A stretch of DNA of 64,000 nt from Phycisphaerales bacterium (GTDB lineage: Bacteria; Planctomycetota; Phycisphaerae; Phycisphaerales; SM1A02), in contig JASMKH010000012.1 in the NCBI GenBank assembly GCA_030749435.1, forward strand, positions 1 to 64,000, written 5' to 3'. This document shows, in pieces, positions 6,451-15,846 of this stretch. Position numbers and translations under genes: made by a program. A model generated the notes under the pieces. The model did no database searches, was not told the origin of the DNA, and saw nothing but the letters and a program-made list of their open reading frames with translations. The stretch's first letter is position 1. Every line of letters begins with the position of its first letter.

Positions 6451-8175
6451 ATGCGAGGAGTCGACTGCCGCTGGGTAAGAAGGGACCCTGGCGGCGGCGC
6501 CGGGGACCTGCTCGATCGGGTGCTGGCGGCCCGTGGACTCGCGGCTCCCGAGGAACGGGCGGCCTATCTGGATCCGACTTCGGCCATGCTGCATCCGGCC
6601 GAATTGCTGCCCGGGGTCGAGGCTGCTGCGGATCGGATTCTCGCTGCAGTGAAGGCAAAGGAACGGATTGCGGTGTACGGCGACTACGACTGCGATGGCG
6701 TGACGTCGACTGCGATTCTCATGCGAGTGCTGCGGGGGATTGATCCCGACGTGGAGGTGGAGTCCTACCTGCCGCACCGCCTGAAAGAGGGATACGGGCT
6801 CAATGCCGCGGCGCTGGAGTCGCTTCGCGATCGCGGGGTCGGACTGGCCATCACTGTCGATTGCGGCGTGACCGCGGTGGCGGAAGCCGAGCGATGCCGC
6901 GAAATCGGACTCGGCCTCATCATCACGGATCACCATCACGTGGCCGCGGGGGCGCTCCCAAGGGCCGAGGCGATCGTGCACCCTGGACTGCCCGGAAGTG
7001 CGTACCCTTGGCCGATTCTGAGCGGCTCGGCGGTGGCCTACAAGCTGGCACGGCATCTGGTGGCAGTGCATGAAGGCAGCGATGCCGTGAGCGAGCGGAT
7101 GAAACCACTCCTGCGGGATGCGTTGTGCCTGGCTGGGCTGGGCGTCATTGCCGACCTTGTGCCCCTGGTCGGGGAGAACCGCCGCATCGCCGCGAAGTCG
7201 CTGCGACTCATGCGCGGTTGCACACTCCCTGGTGTGGCCGCCATGTTGCTCGAATGTGTCAGGAAGGGCGAGTCCGTCGATTCGGAGACGGTGGGGTATC
7301 GGATCGGTCCCCGCCTGAACGCGTCTGGACGCCTTGGGCATGCGCAGGAGTCCTTGGATCTGCTGTTGACGGGCGACCAGCAGGAGGCGCGGAAACTGGC
7401 GGCGAGCCTGACCGCGGTCAATTCCAAACGGCAGCAAGTGGCCCGAGATGTCGAAAGAGAAGCGTGCGCCGCCGCCGAGGCCGCAGGGATGACCGGCCCG
7501 GACCACCGTATGATTGTGCTCTCGAACGAGGCATGGCACCCCGGAGTCGTGGGCCTTGTGTGTTCGAAGCTGGTTGATCGCTATGCTCGGCCAACCGTGC
7601 TGCTTGGCAGCACCGACGCTGGCGTGCTGCGAGGATCCGCCAGGAGCATCGACGGTTACTCCATCTACGATGCGCTGCAGGCGTGCCGGGCGCACCTGAG
7701 GGACTTCGGCGGCCACGCGATGGCGGCCGGCATGAGCATCGATGCGAGCCGGTTCGAGTCTGCTCGGACGGCGCTTCTGGACCACGCCGCCGCGCATCTG
7801 GCACCATCGGATCTTGTTCGGACCCTGACGATCGACACCGAGGCGAGCCTTCGGGAGATGACGATGCCCGCCGTCGAGTCGCTGCAACGCATGCAGCCCT
7901 TCGGTCGGGGCAATGAGAATCCGCTGGTGCTGCTTCGGGACGTTCGGGTGGAGTCATCCGGCACGATGGGTGCCAGGAGCGCGCATCTTGAACTCAGACT
8001 GAAACTCGGTTCAGCCCGGAGCAACGAGACGCTCCGCGCCCCGTGGTTCGGACATGGGGCGCTTGAGAAGGACTTCCCTCGAGGGGTCCATGTTGACGCG
8101 GTCGTCGAGCCGAAGATCAGTTTCTGGCGAGGCAAGAACGTCGAGCTCATCATCAGGGACCTGCACAGGTGCTGA
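6451..8175 (+). CDS. recJ: Single-stranded-DNA-specific 5'-3' exonuclease RecJ
   Basis: 574 aa, the normal size. DHH-family motifs are present: GDYDCDG (D78, D80 and D82 as metal ligands) and TDHHH at residues 159-163, the DHH signature. A DHHA1 region with the conserved GGHAMAAG (FGGHAMAAGMSI) and a C-terminal OB-like region (PFGRGNENP onward) follow. RecJ degrades ssDNA in RecF-pathway recombination, mismatch repair and base-excision repair. The start ATG at 6451 lies in the short divergent promoter region shared with adk. It converges on the CNNM gene with only 6 bp between the stops. Confidence 0.95.
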   Translation: MRGVDCRWVRRDPGGGAGDLLDRVLAARGLAAPEERAAYLDPTSAMLHPAELLPGVEAAADRILAAVKAKERIAVYGDYDCDGVTSTAILMRVLRGIDPDVEVESYLPHRLKEGYGLNAAALESLRDRGVGLAITVDCGVTAVAEAERCREIGLGLIITDHHHVAAGALPRAEAIVHPGLPGSAYPWPILSGSAVAYKLARHLVAVHEGSDAVSERMKPLLRDALCLAGLGVIADLVPLVGENRRIAAKSLRLMRGCTLPGVAAMLLECVRKGESVDSETVGYRIGPRLNASGRLGHAQESLDLLLTGDQQEARKLAASLTAVNSKRQQVARDVEREACAAAEAAGMTGPDHRMIVLSNEAWHPGVVGLVCSKLVDRYARPTVLLGSTDAGVLRGSARSIDGYSIYDALQACRAHLRDFGGHAMAAGMSIDASRFESARTALLDHAAAHLAPSDLVRTLTIDTEASLREMTMPAVESLQRMQPFGRGNENPLVLLRDVRVESSGTMGARSAHLELRLKLGSARSNETLRAPWFGHGALEKDFPRGVHVDAVVEPKISFWRGKNVELIIRDLHRC

Positions 8176-8181
8176 TCTGAG

Positions 8182-9132
8182 TCAGCCCAACAATGGCTGG
8201 ATCAGATCCTTGACGGTGACGATGCCGACGGGCTCATCCCTGGATCCAAGGACGATCGCCATCGCGGCCCGATGACTTCGAAGGGATCGCAAGGCTGCGT
8301 CGGCGCGATCAGACGGTCGGACCGTCATGGCTTCGACCAGCACCTCCGTGAGATTACGATCGGGCGCCTCTGCGAGATCCAACACCGACACAATGCCGCG
8401 AACCACTCCGTCTCTCCCGAGCACCGGAAGCCGCGTCCAACGTGAGTCGATTGCCTGCTGGCGACCCTCGTCCGTATCGAGCAGCGTTCCAACCTTGGAC
8501 CACGGAATCATCACATCGGCAATGCGGCGATTCCGCAATTCCATGGCTCGATCCAGCAGTGCCGTCTGACCTACGCTCAGGACACCGGCATCGATTCCCT
8601 CCTTGAAGAGGTCACTCATGTACTGGCGGGCGGTCAACTCGCGTTCGGCGGTGCCACCTGCGAGCGTCGCCATCGACCGGCCGAACCATTCGACAAACAA
8701 CGCAAGACCCATCGCGGTGAGGGCTCGCTCGATGATCTTGAGAGGCAGCGCGAGGGCATAGCACCATCGATCGCCGTGTGCTCGAAAGAGGTCCTTCGGA
8801 AGAATCTCCGCGAAGATCAGCAGCACTGGAACCAGAATGAGTGTGTCAATGACGATGGACTGGATCGGACCAAACCCGGCGGCGTGCAGTCCGTGCGCGA
8901 TTGCCCACGCCGCGGTCTGGTTGGCGGCATTGTTGCCAATGAGTACGACGGCCAGAAGCCGGTGCGGCCGCTCCAGCAGCGATCGGAGCGTCAGCGCGTG
9001 GCGATCTCCTCGGTCCGCCCTCAACTGCAAGCGGACTCGGTTCAGCGTGTAGAGGCCTGTCTCCATTCCGGAGAACAGCACCGTGGCGACCATTGCCAGG
9101 CCAATCAGGAGGATGGTTGACTCAGCGGTCAT
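8182..9132 (-). CDS. CNNM/CorC-family membrane transporter (DUF21 plus CBS pair)
   Basis: 316 aa. The N-terminal DUF21 (CNNM) transmembrane domain has the typical start with a small-residue motif (LFSGMETGLYTLNRVRL) and membrane segments to about residue 165. A CBS-domain pair follows (ADVMIPWSKVGTLLD; LPVLGRDGVVRGIVSVLDL; EPVGIVTVKDLIQPLLG). It lacks the C-terminal CorC/HlyC domain present in the gene upstream. The family is tied to Mg2+/Co2+ efflux or tolerance. Its ATG overlaps the upstream paralogue's stop by 4 bp (9129-9132), so the two are probably made together and may pair. Confidence 0.88.
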   Translation of the reverse strand: MTAESTILLIGLAMVATVLFSGMETGLYTLNRVRLQLRADRGDRHALTLRSLLERPHRLLAVVLIGNNAANQTAAWAIAHGLHAAGFGPIQSIVIDTLILVPVLLIFAEILPKDLFRAHGDRWCYALALPLKIIERALTAMGLALFVEWFGRSMATLAGGTAERELTARQYMSDLFKEGIDAGVLSVGQTALLDRAMELRNRRIADVMIPWSKVGTLLDTDEGRQQAIDSRWTRLPVLGRDGVVRGIVSVLDLAEAPDRNLTEVLVEAMTVRPSDRADAALRSLRSHRAAMAIVLGSRDEPVGIVTVKDLIQPLLG

Positions 9133-10403
9133 GGGCCAGCCTCCTGGAGCGACACGACGACCGTTTCGACTTCGCCGGTACTCTGAGCATGGTGAACCTG
9201 CAAAGTGAGGTTCCCCAGATGCACCGTGTCGCCCGTCACCGCCCGTCGACCGAGGTGCTGGGTCATGAGACCGCCGACTGTGGAAGCATCTTCAGCCGCG
9301 AGGCTCCTGCCCTCCACTGCAAGGATGATGGTCTTCGCAGGGAAACTACCCGGGACGATCCATCGGCCCGGGCCGAGCGGACGCGCTTCCGGGTTCCGGT
9401 GCGCGGCGTCATCCGCGATGTCACCCACGATCGGCTCCAACAGGTCGTGTAGCGAAACAACCCCCGCCGTTCCACCGAACTCATCCACCACGATTGCAGT
9501 CTGGCACCGCCGTGAGCGGAGCGACTCAAGGGCTCGATCGACCGTGGTCACTTCGGGCAGGTAGGTTGGGCTGCGGATGAGCTCGGCCAGCGGCCCCGGA
9601 GACCGGAGCCAGTCCTTGACATGGAGGAACCCGTGAATGTCATCCAGATCGCGGCCCCGCACCGGAAGCCGCATCAGCCGATGCTGTTGGATGGCGGCGC
9701 GAATGACGTCGTCATCCGCATCCACGGGGATGGAGACCATTCGAGTTCGAGGCGTCATGACGTCGCCCAGTGAGGTGTGCCCTAGCGAGAGCACGTCGGC
9801 GAGCAGTCGCTGTTCGTGATGATCGACGTGGCCTTCGCGAGCAGACGTGTCGATCAGGGCGTCCAGTTCCTGAAGCGTGAGACTCTCAGTGGTGCCCTCA
9901 CTCGTGGCCAGCCTCGACAGGGGCCGGACAATGAGTCGGTCCAGCACCGTGCGAATCGGGAGAATGGCTGTGTGGATGGCCAGCAGTGGTGGGGCGAGTA
10001 ATCGACTCGCCGCGGGCGGGTGCGCCGAGGCGATCATCTTCGGTGTGATCTCGCCGAACATGATGAGCAGCAGCAGCGCAGCGAGCGGAATGCCGACCGC
10101 CCCCCAGGCGCCCCAGGGCTGCTCCCATGCGGCCACCGAGGCGAGCACGAAGTACAGCACGTTCGCGACCATGTTCCCGAGCAGAAGCGTGATCAGGAGC
10201 ATCCGGGGATGCCGAAGGAGGGCGTTGACTCCGTGACGCCGGTGCGGCCCATCGCGAAAGGACAGTCGATCGGCTGCGGACAAACTGAAGAGCGCTGTTT
10301 CGGCGCCACTGAAGAACGCGCTGCCCGCGAGCAGGCAGGGAATGGCGATCACCAACCCCGTATGCAGCGCGGTCCATGAAGTCGGATTGGAAAGTTCGCT
10401 CAC
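9129..10403 (-). CDS. CNNM/CorC-family transporter with C-terminal CorC/HlyC domain
   Basis: 424 aa. The order is: DUF21 membrane domain (residues about 12-190, opening with SAFFSGAETALFSLSAADRL), CBS pair (DVMTPRTRMVSIPVD; CQTAIVVDEFGGTAGVVSLHDLLEPIVGD) and the CorC/HlyC transporter-associated domain (GRWIVPGSFP...TVGGLMTQHLGR...GDTVHLGNLTLQV). Proteins of this architecture (YfjD/YtfL/CorB type) act in divalent cation export or homeostasis. It follows floA by 15 bp and overlaps the second CNNM gene, placing both in the NfeD-FloA operon. Confidence 0.92.
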   Translation of the reverse strand: MSELSNPTSWTALHTGLVIAIPCLLAGSAFFSGAETALFSLSAADRLSFRDGPHRRHGVNALLRHPRMLLITLLLGNMVANVLYFVLASVAAWEQPWGAWGAVGIPLAALLLLIMFGEITPKMIASAHPPAASRLLAPPLLAIHTAILPIRTVLDRLIVRPLSRLATSEGTTESLTLQELDALIDTSAREGHVDHHEQRLLADVLSLGHTSLGDVMTPRTRMVSIPVDADDDVIRAAIQQHRLMRLPVRGRDLDDIHGFLHVKDWLRSPGPLAELIRSPTYLPEVTTVDRALESLRSRRCQTAIVVDEFGGTAGVVSLHDLLEPIVGDIADDAAHRNPEARPLGPGRWIVPGSFPAKTIILAVEGRSLAAEDASTVGGLMTQHLGRRAVTGDTVHLGNLTLQVHHAQSTGEVETVVVSLQEAGP

Positions 10404-10418
10404 CGGGTCAGCGAGGCA

Positions 10419-11450
10419 TCACTGCCCGCCTTTGGCTCCATCCGCCGGACCGGCGTCATCTGCGATTGATGATCGCATGTCGGTGTCGGCTACGAGGTTC
10501 TTCATGCGATAGTAGTCCATAATGCCGAGGTTTCCGCTGCGAAATGCGTCTGCCATCGCCTTGGGGACTTCGGCTTCGGCAAGCACAACCAGGGCGCGGT
10601 TCTTCTCGACGTCGGCCTTGTGTTCGGCCTCCACGGCGACCGCCATCGCGCGGCGCTGTTCGGCAGTTGCCTGATACCGCTTGGTGTCCGCCGTCGCCTG
10701 GTCGGCCTGAAGCCTCGCGCCGATGTTCTCGCCGACATCGATGTCCGCGATGTCGATTGAGAGAATCTCGTAGGCCGTCCCGGCATCGAGCCCTTTCTCG
10801 AGGACCGTTCGTGAGATGTCGTCAGGATTCTCAAGCACGGCGAGATGATTCCTGGCCGAGCCGATGGTGGAGACGATGCCCTCGCCGACGCGGGCGACAA
10901 TCGTCTCTTCGGTGGCGCCACCGACCAGGCGGGCGATGTTCGTGCGTACGGTGACCCGGGCCCGCGCGCAGAGTTTGATGCCGTCGCTCGCCACGGCATC
11001 AATCGTGGGCCGGGTGCTCTCGACGCTGGGGCAGTCAATCACCTTAGGGTTCACGCTGGTTCGGACTGCTTCCAGAATGTCGCGGCCAGCGAGGTCGATG
11101 GCGGTGGCGACGTCCCAGTCGAGGTCGATCTTGGCCTTGCGGGCGGCAATGACCGCGCGGGTGACAGCAGTGACGTGCCCGCCAGCGAGGTAGTGCGATT
11201 CCAATTGGGCAGTCGAGAGTTCGATACCGGCTTTCTTCGCAGTGATGCGGTTCTCGACGATGAGTTTCGGCTTGACCTTCCGAAACCGCATCATCACAAG
11301 ATCGATGAATCGAACCTTGGCACCCGAGATCCAAGCCTGAATCCACAGGCCGATGTACTGGAAGGCAAACAGGAAGACGACCAGCAGGATGATCCCGCCG
11401 ACGATGATGGCGCCAAGCCAGATTTCATTCATAGAGAGCAGCAGCGTCAT
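10419..11450 (-). CDS. floA: Flotillin-like membrane scaffold protein FloA
   Basis: 343 aa. One N-terminal hydrophobic anchor (residues about 12-33) is followed by the well-conserved FloA/UPF0365 body: [46 protein letters not shown], and the Glu/Ala-rich C-terminal coil ending near the M-D-Y-Y motif ([12 protein letters not shown]). FloA organises functional membrane microdomains and assists assembly of membrane complexes. The start overlaps the short NfeD gene by 4 bp (11447-11450), the NfeD-flotillin pairing seen in many bacteria. Confidence 0.95.
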   Translation of the reverse strand: MTLLLSMNEIWLGAIIVGGIILLVVFLFAFQYIGLWIQAWISGAKVRFIDLVMMRFRKVKPKLIVENRITAKKAGIELSTAQLESHYLAGGHVTAVTRAVIAARKAKIDLDWDVATAIDLAGRDILEAVRTSVNPKVIDCPSVESTRPTIDAVASDGIKLCARARVTVRTNIARLVGGATEETIVARVGEGIVSTIGSARNHLAVLENPDDISRTVLEKGLDAGTAYEILSIDIADIDVGENIGARLQADQATADTKRYQATAEQRRAMAVAVEAEHKADVEKNRALVVLAEAEVPKAMADAFRSGNLGIMDYYRMKNLVADTDMRSSIADDAGPADGAKGGQ

Positions 11451-11974
11451 GAGAGATTCTCCCCGTCCGTGACATCCGCCCGTCGGACCTTGAGTTGATT
11501 GTCGAGCACCTTGACGACCGTGATGGTGCTGCCAGAACGGATCATTCCATGATCAGAAAGCGCATCGTATCGTCGATCCGCGATGCGAACGACGCCAATG
11601 GGGCGGAGGTCGGTCTCCGCCGTGCCTTGCTGGCCCAGCAGATCCGCCCGAGCAGCTTCGGACGAGTCGCATTCGTCGCTGAGTACCAGCTTTCTCGCCA
11701 TTTCCGTATCCGACCACCACTTCCAGGCAATCCACCCGAAGAGCGGACCGAACAGGGCGATGGCGGCAAGTGCGACGGTGCCGGTGACGGGACTGTGCAT
11801 GAAGAATGCGGTCACGCCGCCGACGATCGCGGCGGCCGCCGCAATCGCGAGTATCCCACCACTTGGGACGACCAGTTCCAACGCGATCAGAAAGATCGCG
11901 GCGCCGATGAGTGCAAAGCCCCAGAGCAAGGCGTCACCGGACGCGTCAGCAACTTGTGCCAGCCAACAACTCAC
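11447..11974 (-). CDS. Short NfeD-family membrane protein
   Basis: 175 aa. Three or four membrane segments lie in residues 10-90 ([65 protein letters not shown]). A C-terminal OB-fold of about 60 residues contains [20 protein letters not shown] and [29 protein letters not shown], the NfeD C-terminal pattern. It probably binds FloA, encoded directly downstream, through this domain. It overlaps both neighbours by 4 bp. Confidence 0.9.
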   Translation of the reverse strand: MSCWLAQVADASGDALLWGFALIGAAIFLIALELVVPSGGILAIAAAAAIVGGVTAFFMHSPVTGTVALAAIALFGPLFGWIAWKWWSDTEMARKLVLSDECDSSEAARADLLGQQGTAETDLRPIGVVRIADRRYDALSDHGMIRSGSTITVVKVLDNQLKVRRADVTDGENLS

Positions 11975-13560
11975 GCCAAAGGCTCCACTTCAACCACGAT
12001 GCCGTCACGCGAGATTCGTACAGCAGCGCCAACTTCGATCCATCGGCCCGAGCATACAGCATCGAGCGTCTCGCCCCCGATGCGCACCCGCCCGGAGGGC
12101 CTGAGATCCGTGATCGCCGTCCCGGTGAGGCCGATACGGGTTGGAGTCGGCGTGTCGCGTGGACCTTCGTCGGTCAGAACCAATGGGCTGGCGAAGGAGG
12201 CGTGATCAAACTGCCTGAGAAGCAACCACGCGCCGATCCAGCCGATCGCGCCGCCGACCAGCACGATCAGACCGCCACGGACCACTTCTTCCTGACCGGA
12301 GATCGACGAGAGGTCCCCGCTCACCACGCTGCCGACCAGTCCGACAAGCAGGAGGACCGCGCCGCAGAGTCCGGCCACGATGGTCCCCGGAATAACCAGT
12401 ATCTCGGCGGCAATGAGTGCGATGCCGAGCAGCACGGCCGCGACATCCCACCAGGACGCCAGGCCAACGAGCATCGGAGCGCCCAGCAACACGATGAGGG
12501 CGGCCACGCCGCCAAGTCCGAACCATCCGGTGCCCGGCAGCGCCATTTCGATCAACACACAAATGACGAAGATTGCGATGAAAGCGACCCGTACCGGCCA
12601 CGACAACAGCACCTTGACGAGGCCCTCGGACCACTGCGGTTCGATGCGAATCACGGTCGCGGCGCCCAGGAATCTCCGCATCGCTTCGTCATCGGCAACC
12701 GTGCCCGCCGAGAGACCGAAGGCCTCTGCCTGCCACGGCTTGAGCGTGAGCAGCCGATCGTTCGAGACGACCTGTCCGAGTACTTCAAATCGATCCGCAT
12801 CGGCGCTTGTCAACGGGCCACGGACGGGTGGCAACTGAGGGATTGCTGCGATGTCGTCCTCCATCGAATCGGCCTCGCCGCTCATGCTTGAGAGATAGTC
12901 CAGTAACGGACTTGGCTTGAACGCCGCTCCTTGCGAAGGCGGCGTGATGGGTGTCAGTGATGCCTCCGGCTCGCTTCCGTAGACATCCCGAAACTCTTTG
13001 CGGTCGACAAACACGACTTCGCCGGTTGCGGGATCGCGAAGGAGCCACAGTTCGATTCCGACGCTGACGAAGGCCTGCACGAGCCGCTCGTCGTAGTGAT
13101 GGCGGCGGGCCTCGTCGATGACTTCTGCCAGTAGCGGCGACTCGATCTTGGCCCGTTCGGTCGCAGGAATCGGGCCGAGCGGCGTGACCGGCGCGGCGTC
13201 ACCGAACATGGCATCCGGCGCGGTCACGATTTCTCTCGCAGAGAGTGCGATGATTGTCCCCGCCGAGAACGCGAACGGATTCACCCACGCCACGGTGTTG
13301 GCTGGGGCTCGGGTTCGGATCATGTTGGTGATTTCAAGGGTGGCGCCAAGTTCGCCGCCCGGCGTGTCAAGTTCAATGACGATGGCGTCGGCACCCGCCT
13401 TTGCGGCTTTGTCCAGTCGGCGGCGGAAGGAGTCCACCGTGATCGAGTCGATCGGGCCGCGGAGGGGGATGATTGCGGCGGTGGTCGCCTTCCTCGCGCC
13501 GGGAATCGGAATCGGCGGTGTCGGCGCAGCAAGCAGAAGTGACAGGAGGAGCGGGATCAT
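11971..13560 (-). CDS. Long NfeD-type membrane-bound serine protease (ClpP-class)
   Basis: 529 aa. Signal-like N-terminus, then a ClpP/crotonase-fold protease domain: VIELDTPGGEL, then NPFAFSAGTIIALS with the nucleophile Ser99, and Lys138 (ATERAK) at the position expected for the Ser-Lys dyad of NfeD1b/1510-N proteases. A spacer follows, then about five membrane segments (residues about 330-450) and the C-terminal OB-fold (LIGLTGTAITDLRPSGRVRIGGE-type sequence). Such proteases cleave stomatin/flotillin partners, here probably FloA. First gene of the five-gene minus-strand operon. Confidence 0.93.
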   Translation of the reverse strand: MIPLLLSLLLAAPTPPIPIPGARKATTAAIIPLRGPIDSITVDSFRRRLDKAAKAGADAIVIELDTPGGELGATLEITNMIRTRAPANTVAWVNPFAFSAGTIIALSAREIVTAPDAMFGDAAPVTPLGPIPATERAKIESPLLAEVIDEARRHHYDERLVQAFVSVGIELWLLRDPATGEVVFVDRKEFRDVYGSEPEASLTPITPPSQGAAFKPSPLLDYLSSMSGEADSMEDDIAAIPQLPPVRGPLTSADADRFEVLGQVVSNDRLLTLKPWQAEAFGLSAGTVADDEAMRRFLGAATVIRIEPQWSEGLVKVLLSWPVRVAFIAIFVICVLIEMALPGTGWFGLGGVAALIVLLGAPMLVGLASWWDVAAVLLGIALIAAEILVIPGTIVAGLCGAVLLLVGLVGSVVSGDLSSISGQEEVVRGGLIVLVGGAIGWIGAWLLLRQFDHASFASPLVLTDEGPRDTPTPTRIGLTGTAITDLRPSGRVRIGGETLDAVCSGRWIEVGAAVRISRDGIVVEVEPLA

Positions 13561-13611
13561 GTCGAACGAAGCGTAGCAGCCCGCCGAGCAGACGCTCCGG
13601 CCGCCGCCAAT

Positions 13612-14625
13612 TCAATCGTGCAGCGGCGTGTATTCGATGTCGTGGGGATTGACCGCGGAGTGGGTCTTCCACAGGCTGTCGTCATCGTCGCTTCGCGACG
13701 TGTGCGTGAGGAAGATGTCGGACCCCAGCGTATGGCCCTGAAGCTCGCTCTGATCGGGCTGGGGGGCGTTGTAGGCAGTGCCAGCGACGGCTTCAGCCCT
13801 GAAGATATTGTCGGGCAACTGCTTGGTCGATCCGTCGTCTTCGATCTTCTCCCACGTCGCTCCTTCGGGATAGAAGCTCTCCAGCGTGGCGCTGTGCCCA
13901 TCTGCAAACACGACGATTCCTCGCCATGCGCCGGGTTGCGCCATGAGGTGGGCGGTGTTGGAAGGCTCCTGCGGGTTGCCGCCTGCATCGTAGGGATTGA
14001 GCAGTGCGTGATCACCGCTCAATGGCCCACGGGTGCTGATGAGGGCGTGCCCCGAACTGCCGGTGCGATCCCAATGGTCCCGCCGGCGGTCGCCGGCGAG
14101 TGGAATGATCGCATAGGAGTTGTTCGCGTAGCCGGTGGTATTGCCAGCAAGGTCGTTGGAGAAGTTCGGATCCCAGCGGTGGGTGGTGTCGCCGTCGGGT
14201 CGCCCGAGCGCGTTGTAGTCGTAGGTCGTCAGTGGATACACGACGCTGCTGTATTCATTCGGGGAGACGAGCTGATCCGGCGTGAGCAGGTTCTCCATGA
14301 TGCACAGGGAGAGCATGGATCCGTGGTCGTTGTAGTTGCCATCCTCACGGCCGCTTCCCGGAACGAACGCATCTCCGACGCCGTCCCCGTCGAGGTCCTT
14401 CATCTGCCTGCGAATCCGGCCCGGAATCGGGCAGGCGTTGCGGTGCGAGGCGGCCCATGAACGCCACGCGACGGTGACGTCCTGCAGCGTCTTGCGTTCC
14501 TGGGCTTCCCGGGCACTTGCCTGGGCCCCGCTGAGTGAAGGCAGAATGATCGCCATCAGGATTCCCATGATCGTGATGACGACGAGCAATTCGACAATGG
14601 TGAAACCGCGTGGATGCTTGCTCAT
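13612..14625 (-). CDS. Type II pseudopilin-like secreted protein (first of two)
   Basis: 337 aa from the ATG 14623-14625. The N-terminus MSKHPRG-FTIVELLVV has the prepilin peptidase site (Gly at -1, Phe at +1, Glu at +5) followed by a 20-residue hydrophobic helix (ITIMGILMAIILPSL). The rest is a long soluble domain with conserved-looking segments LTTYDYNALGRP, THRWDPNFSND and VVFADGHSATLE; the DGH near the end is typical of planctomycete G/H-X9-DG-type pseudopilins. It shares this design with the neighbouring gene at 14722-15846. Function probably lies in a surface or secretion pseudopilus; no secretion ATPase or prepilin peptidase is present nearby. Confidence 0.82.
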   Translation of the reverse strand: MSKHPRGFTIVELLVVITIMGILMAIILPSLSGAQASAREAQERKTLQDVTVAWRSWAASHRNACPIPGRIRRQMKDLDGDGVGDAFVPGSGREDGNYNDHGSMLSLCIMENLLTPDQLVSPNEYSSVVYPLTTYDYNALGRPDGDTTHRWDPNFSNDLAGNTTGYANNSYAIIPLAGDRRRDHWDRTGSSGHALISTRGPLSGDHALLNPYDAGGNPQEPSNTAHLMAQPGAWRGIVVFADGHSATLESFYPEGATWEKIEDDGSTKQLPDNIFRAEAVAGTAYNAPQPDQSELQGHTLGSDIFLTHTSRSDDDDSLWKTHSAVNPHDIEYTPLHD

Positions 14626-14676
14626 GGGGGGGATGCTCGGTAGTCGGTCAGGACGGGCAGAAGGGAGCATGAAAGA

Positions 14677-14704
14677 CAGCCCCGCCCCTTTCGGGACGGG
14701 GCTG
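14677..14704 (-). terminator. Rho-independent terminator after the upstream pseudopilin gene
   Basis: On the minus strand CAGCCCCGTCCC-GAAA-GGGGCGGGGCTG is a 12-bp stem (one G-T pair) with a tetraloop, followed by TCTTTC. It lies 17 bp after the stop of the 14722-15846 gene and separates the two pseudopilin transcripts. Confidence 0.75.
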
Positions 14705-14721
14705 CCGAAGGCTGATCGAGA

Positions 14722-15846
14722 TCAGGGGTCCTCGCCCTGATAGTCATACGTCAGGTGTCGGCTCAGGAAGATGTTGTCGTTGTACCAGGCCCACGCGGCC
14801 GGGGGTGAGCCGGAGCCGGGCGCGCCGAAGCAGAACTTCGCGGTACCGGACCAGGACTGCTCCTGGTTGTTGTTGTGCGTGTAGGCCAGGAAGTTGTCAT
14901 GGTTGCCATGACCATAGGTACCTGTGGAGCCCTCATCCGGGACCCACTCCAGGAACTCGCACTCGAACATGTTGTCCGGCTGCGGGGCGAGGTAGCCACC
15001 GCTGGACTCGCCGCCGGCATAGTGCTTGAAGTGGAGGTAGTCATCGACCACCGCGACCTTGCCGTCCGAGGTGTAGACGTGCCCGTTCCATGAGTTGGTC
15101 GGGCCGACATGCTCGAGGGTCGGTGAGTACTTGTAGCCGGGGTCGTCATGACTGGCGACGCCGCCATCACCAGCGAGATGGCTCTCGAAGGTGGAGTCGT
15201 CGGCCTCGCCGGTCGTGCCACGGGTCGAGTACATCGGGATGATGGTTGTTGCACCGCCACGCCACTTCTTGGCGGCACGGCGGCCGACCAGCGTCTGGTT
15301 GGCGTACGAGGCGTTGTCGTACTCTTCGTCGTCGAGCTGGCAACTGAAGGTCGTGTCCCAGTAGCCCGTGGGCTCGTCCTGAACCTTGAGGCTGGGATCA
15401 CCCGGGAACCATGCGTTGTAGTCGTAGGGGGTTGATCCGTCGCCGCCCTTGGCCAGCAGATACGCGTTCGTGTCGACGGGGCTGACGACCGTATCGGGCA
15501 TCAGGTAGTCCTTCATGATGAGGACCGAGTAGAGGCTCTCGGTAGAGTCCCAAGGCTCGCCTTCGAGGCCCTTGCCCGGAACGTAGCCGTAGTTCTTGCT
15601 TCGCCGCCAGTAGTGGCATCGGGCCACGAGGCTCGGGCGGATGTACCGATCGCCGAAATCCTCGGCGGAGTTCGCGGTGGCCATACCGATGCCCTTGAGC
15701 ACGGACTTGTCGTGGGCTGCTCGAGCATTGCGGAGTGCCGACGAAAGTGCCGGCAGCAGCAAGGCCATGAGCAGGCCGATGATGGCGACAACAATCATCA
15801 ACTCGATGATCGTGAAGCCACGGTTGGTGTGGGGTCGTGAACGCAT
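14722..15846 (-). CDS. Type II pseudopilin-like secreted protein (second)
   Basis: 374 aa. Start at ATG 15844-15846, preceded by AGGAG at 8-9 nt. Prepilin signal MRSRPHTNRG-FTIIELMIV with Gly -1 and Glu +5, then a hydrophobic helix (VAIIGLLMALLLPALSSAL). The soluble domain resembles that of the gene at 13612-14625 in plan: a YDYN segment, a W-D-TTF region, and VYTSDGKVAVVDD near the end. The C-terminal third is rich in Gly, Asn, His and Tyr. A mid-length leader region without genes lies upstream. The two genes are probably an old duplication with separate transcription. Confidence 0.82.
   Translation of the reverse strand: MRSRPHTNRGFTIIELMIVVAIIGLLMALLLPALSSALRNARAAHDKSVLKGIGMATANSAEDFGDRYIRPSLVARCHYWRRSKNYGYVPGKGLEGEPWDSTESLYSVLIMKDYLMPDTVVSPVDTNAYLLAKGGDGSTPYDYNAWFPGDPSLKVQDEPTGYWDTTFSCQLDDEEYDNASYANQTLVGRRAAKKWRGGATTIIPMYSTRGTTGEADDSTFESHLAGDGGVASHDDPGYKYSPTLEHVGPTNSWNGHVYTSDGKVAVVDDYLHFKHYAGGESSGGYLAPQPDNMFECEFLEWVPDEGSTGTYGHGNHDNFLAYTHNNNQEQSWSGTAKFCFGAPGSGSPPAAWAWYNDNIFLSRHLTYDYQGEDP

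Noticed and set aside
6379-7887. N-terminal extension of the adenylate kinase (708-aa open frame)
   Set aside because: The added part is antisense to recJ, has no family resemblance, and the kinase domain starts cleanly at 6378.
10845-13048. Plus-strand frames of 150-330 aa across the NfeD-FloA operon
   Set aside because: All lie antisense to strongly conserved genes and have amino-acid bias typical of GC-rich shadows.
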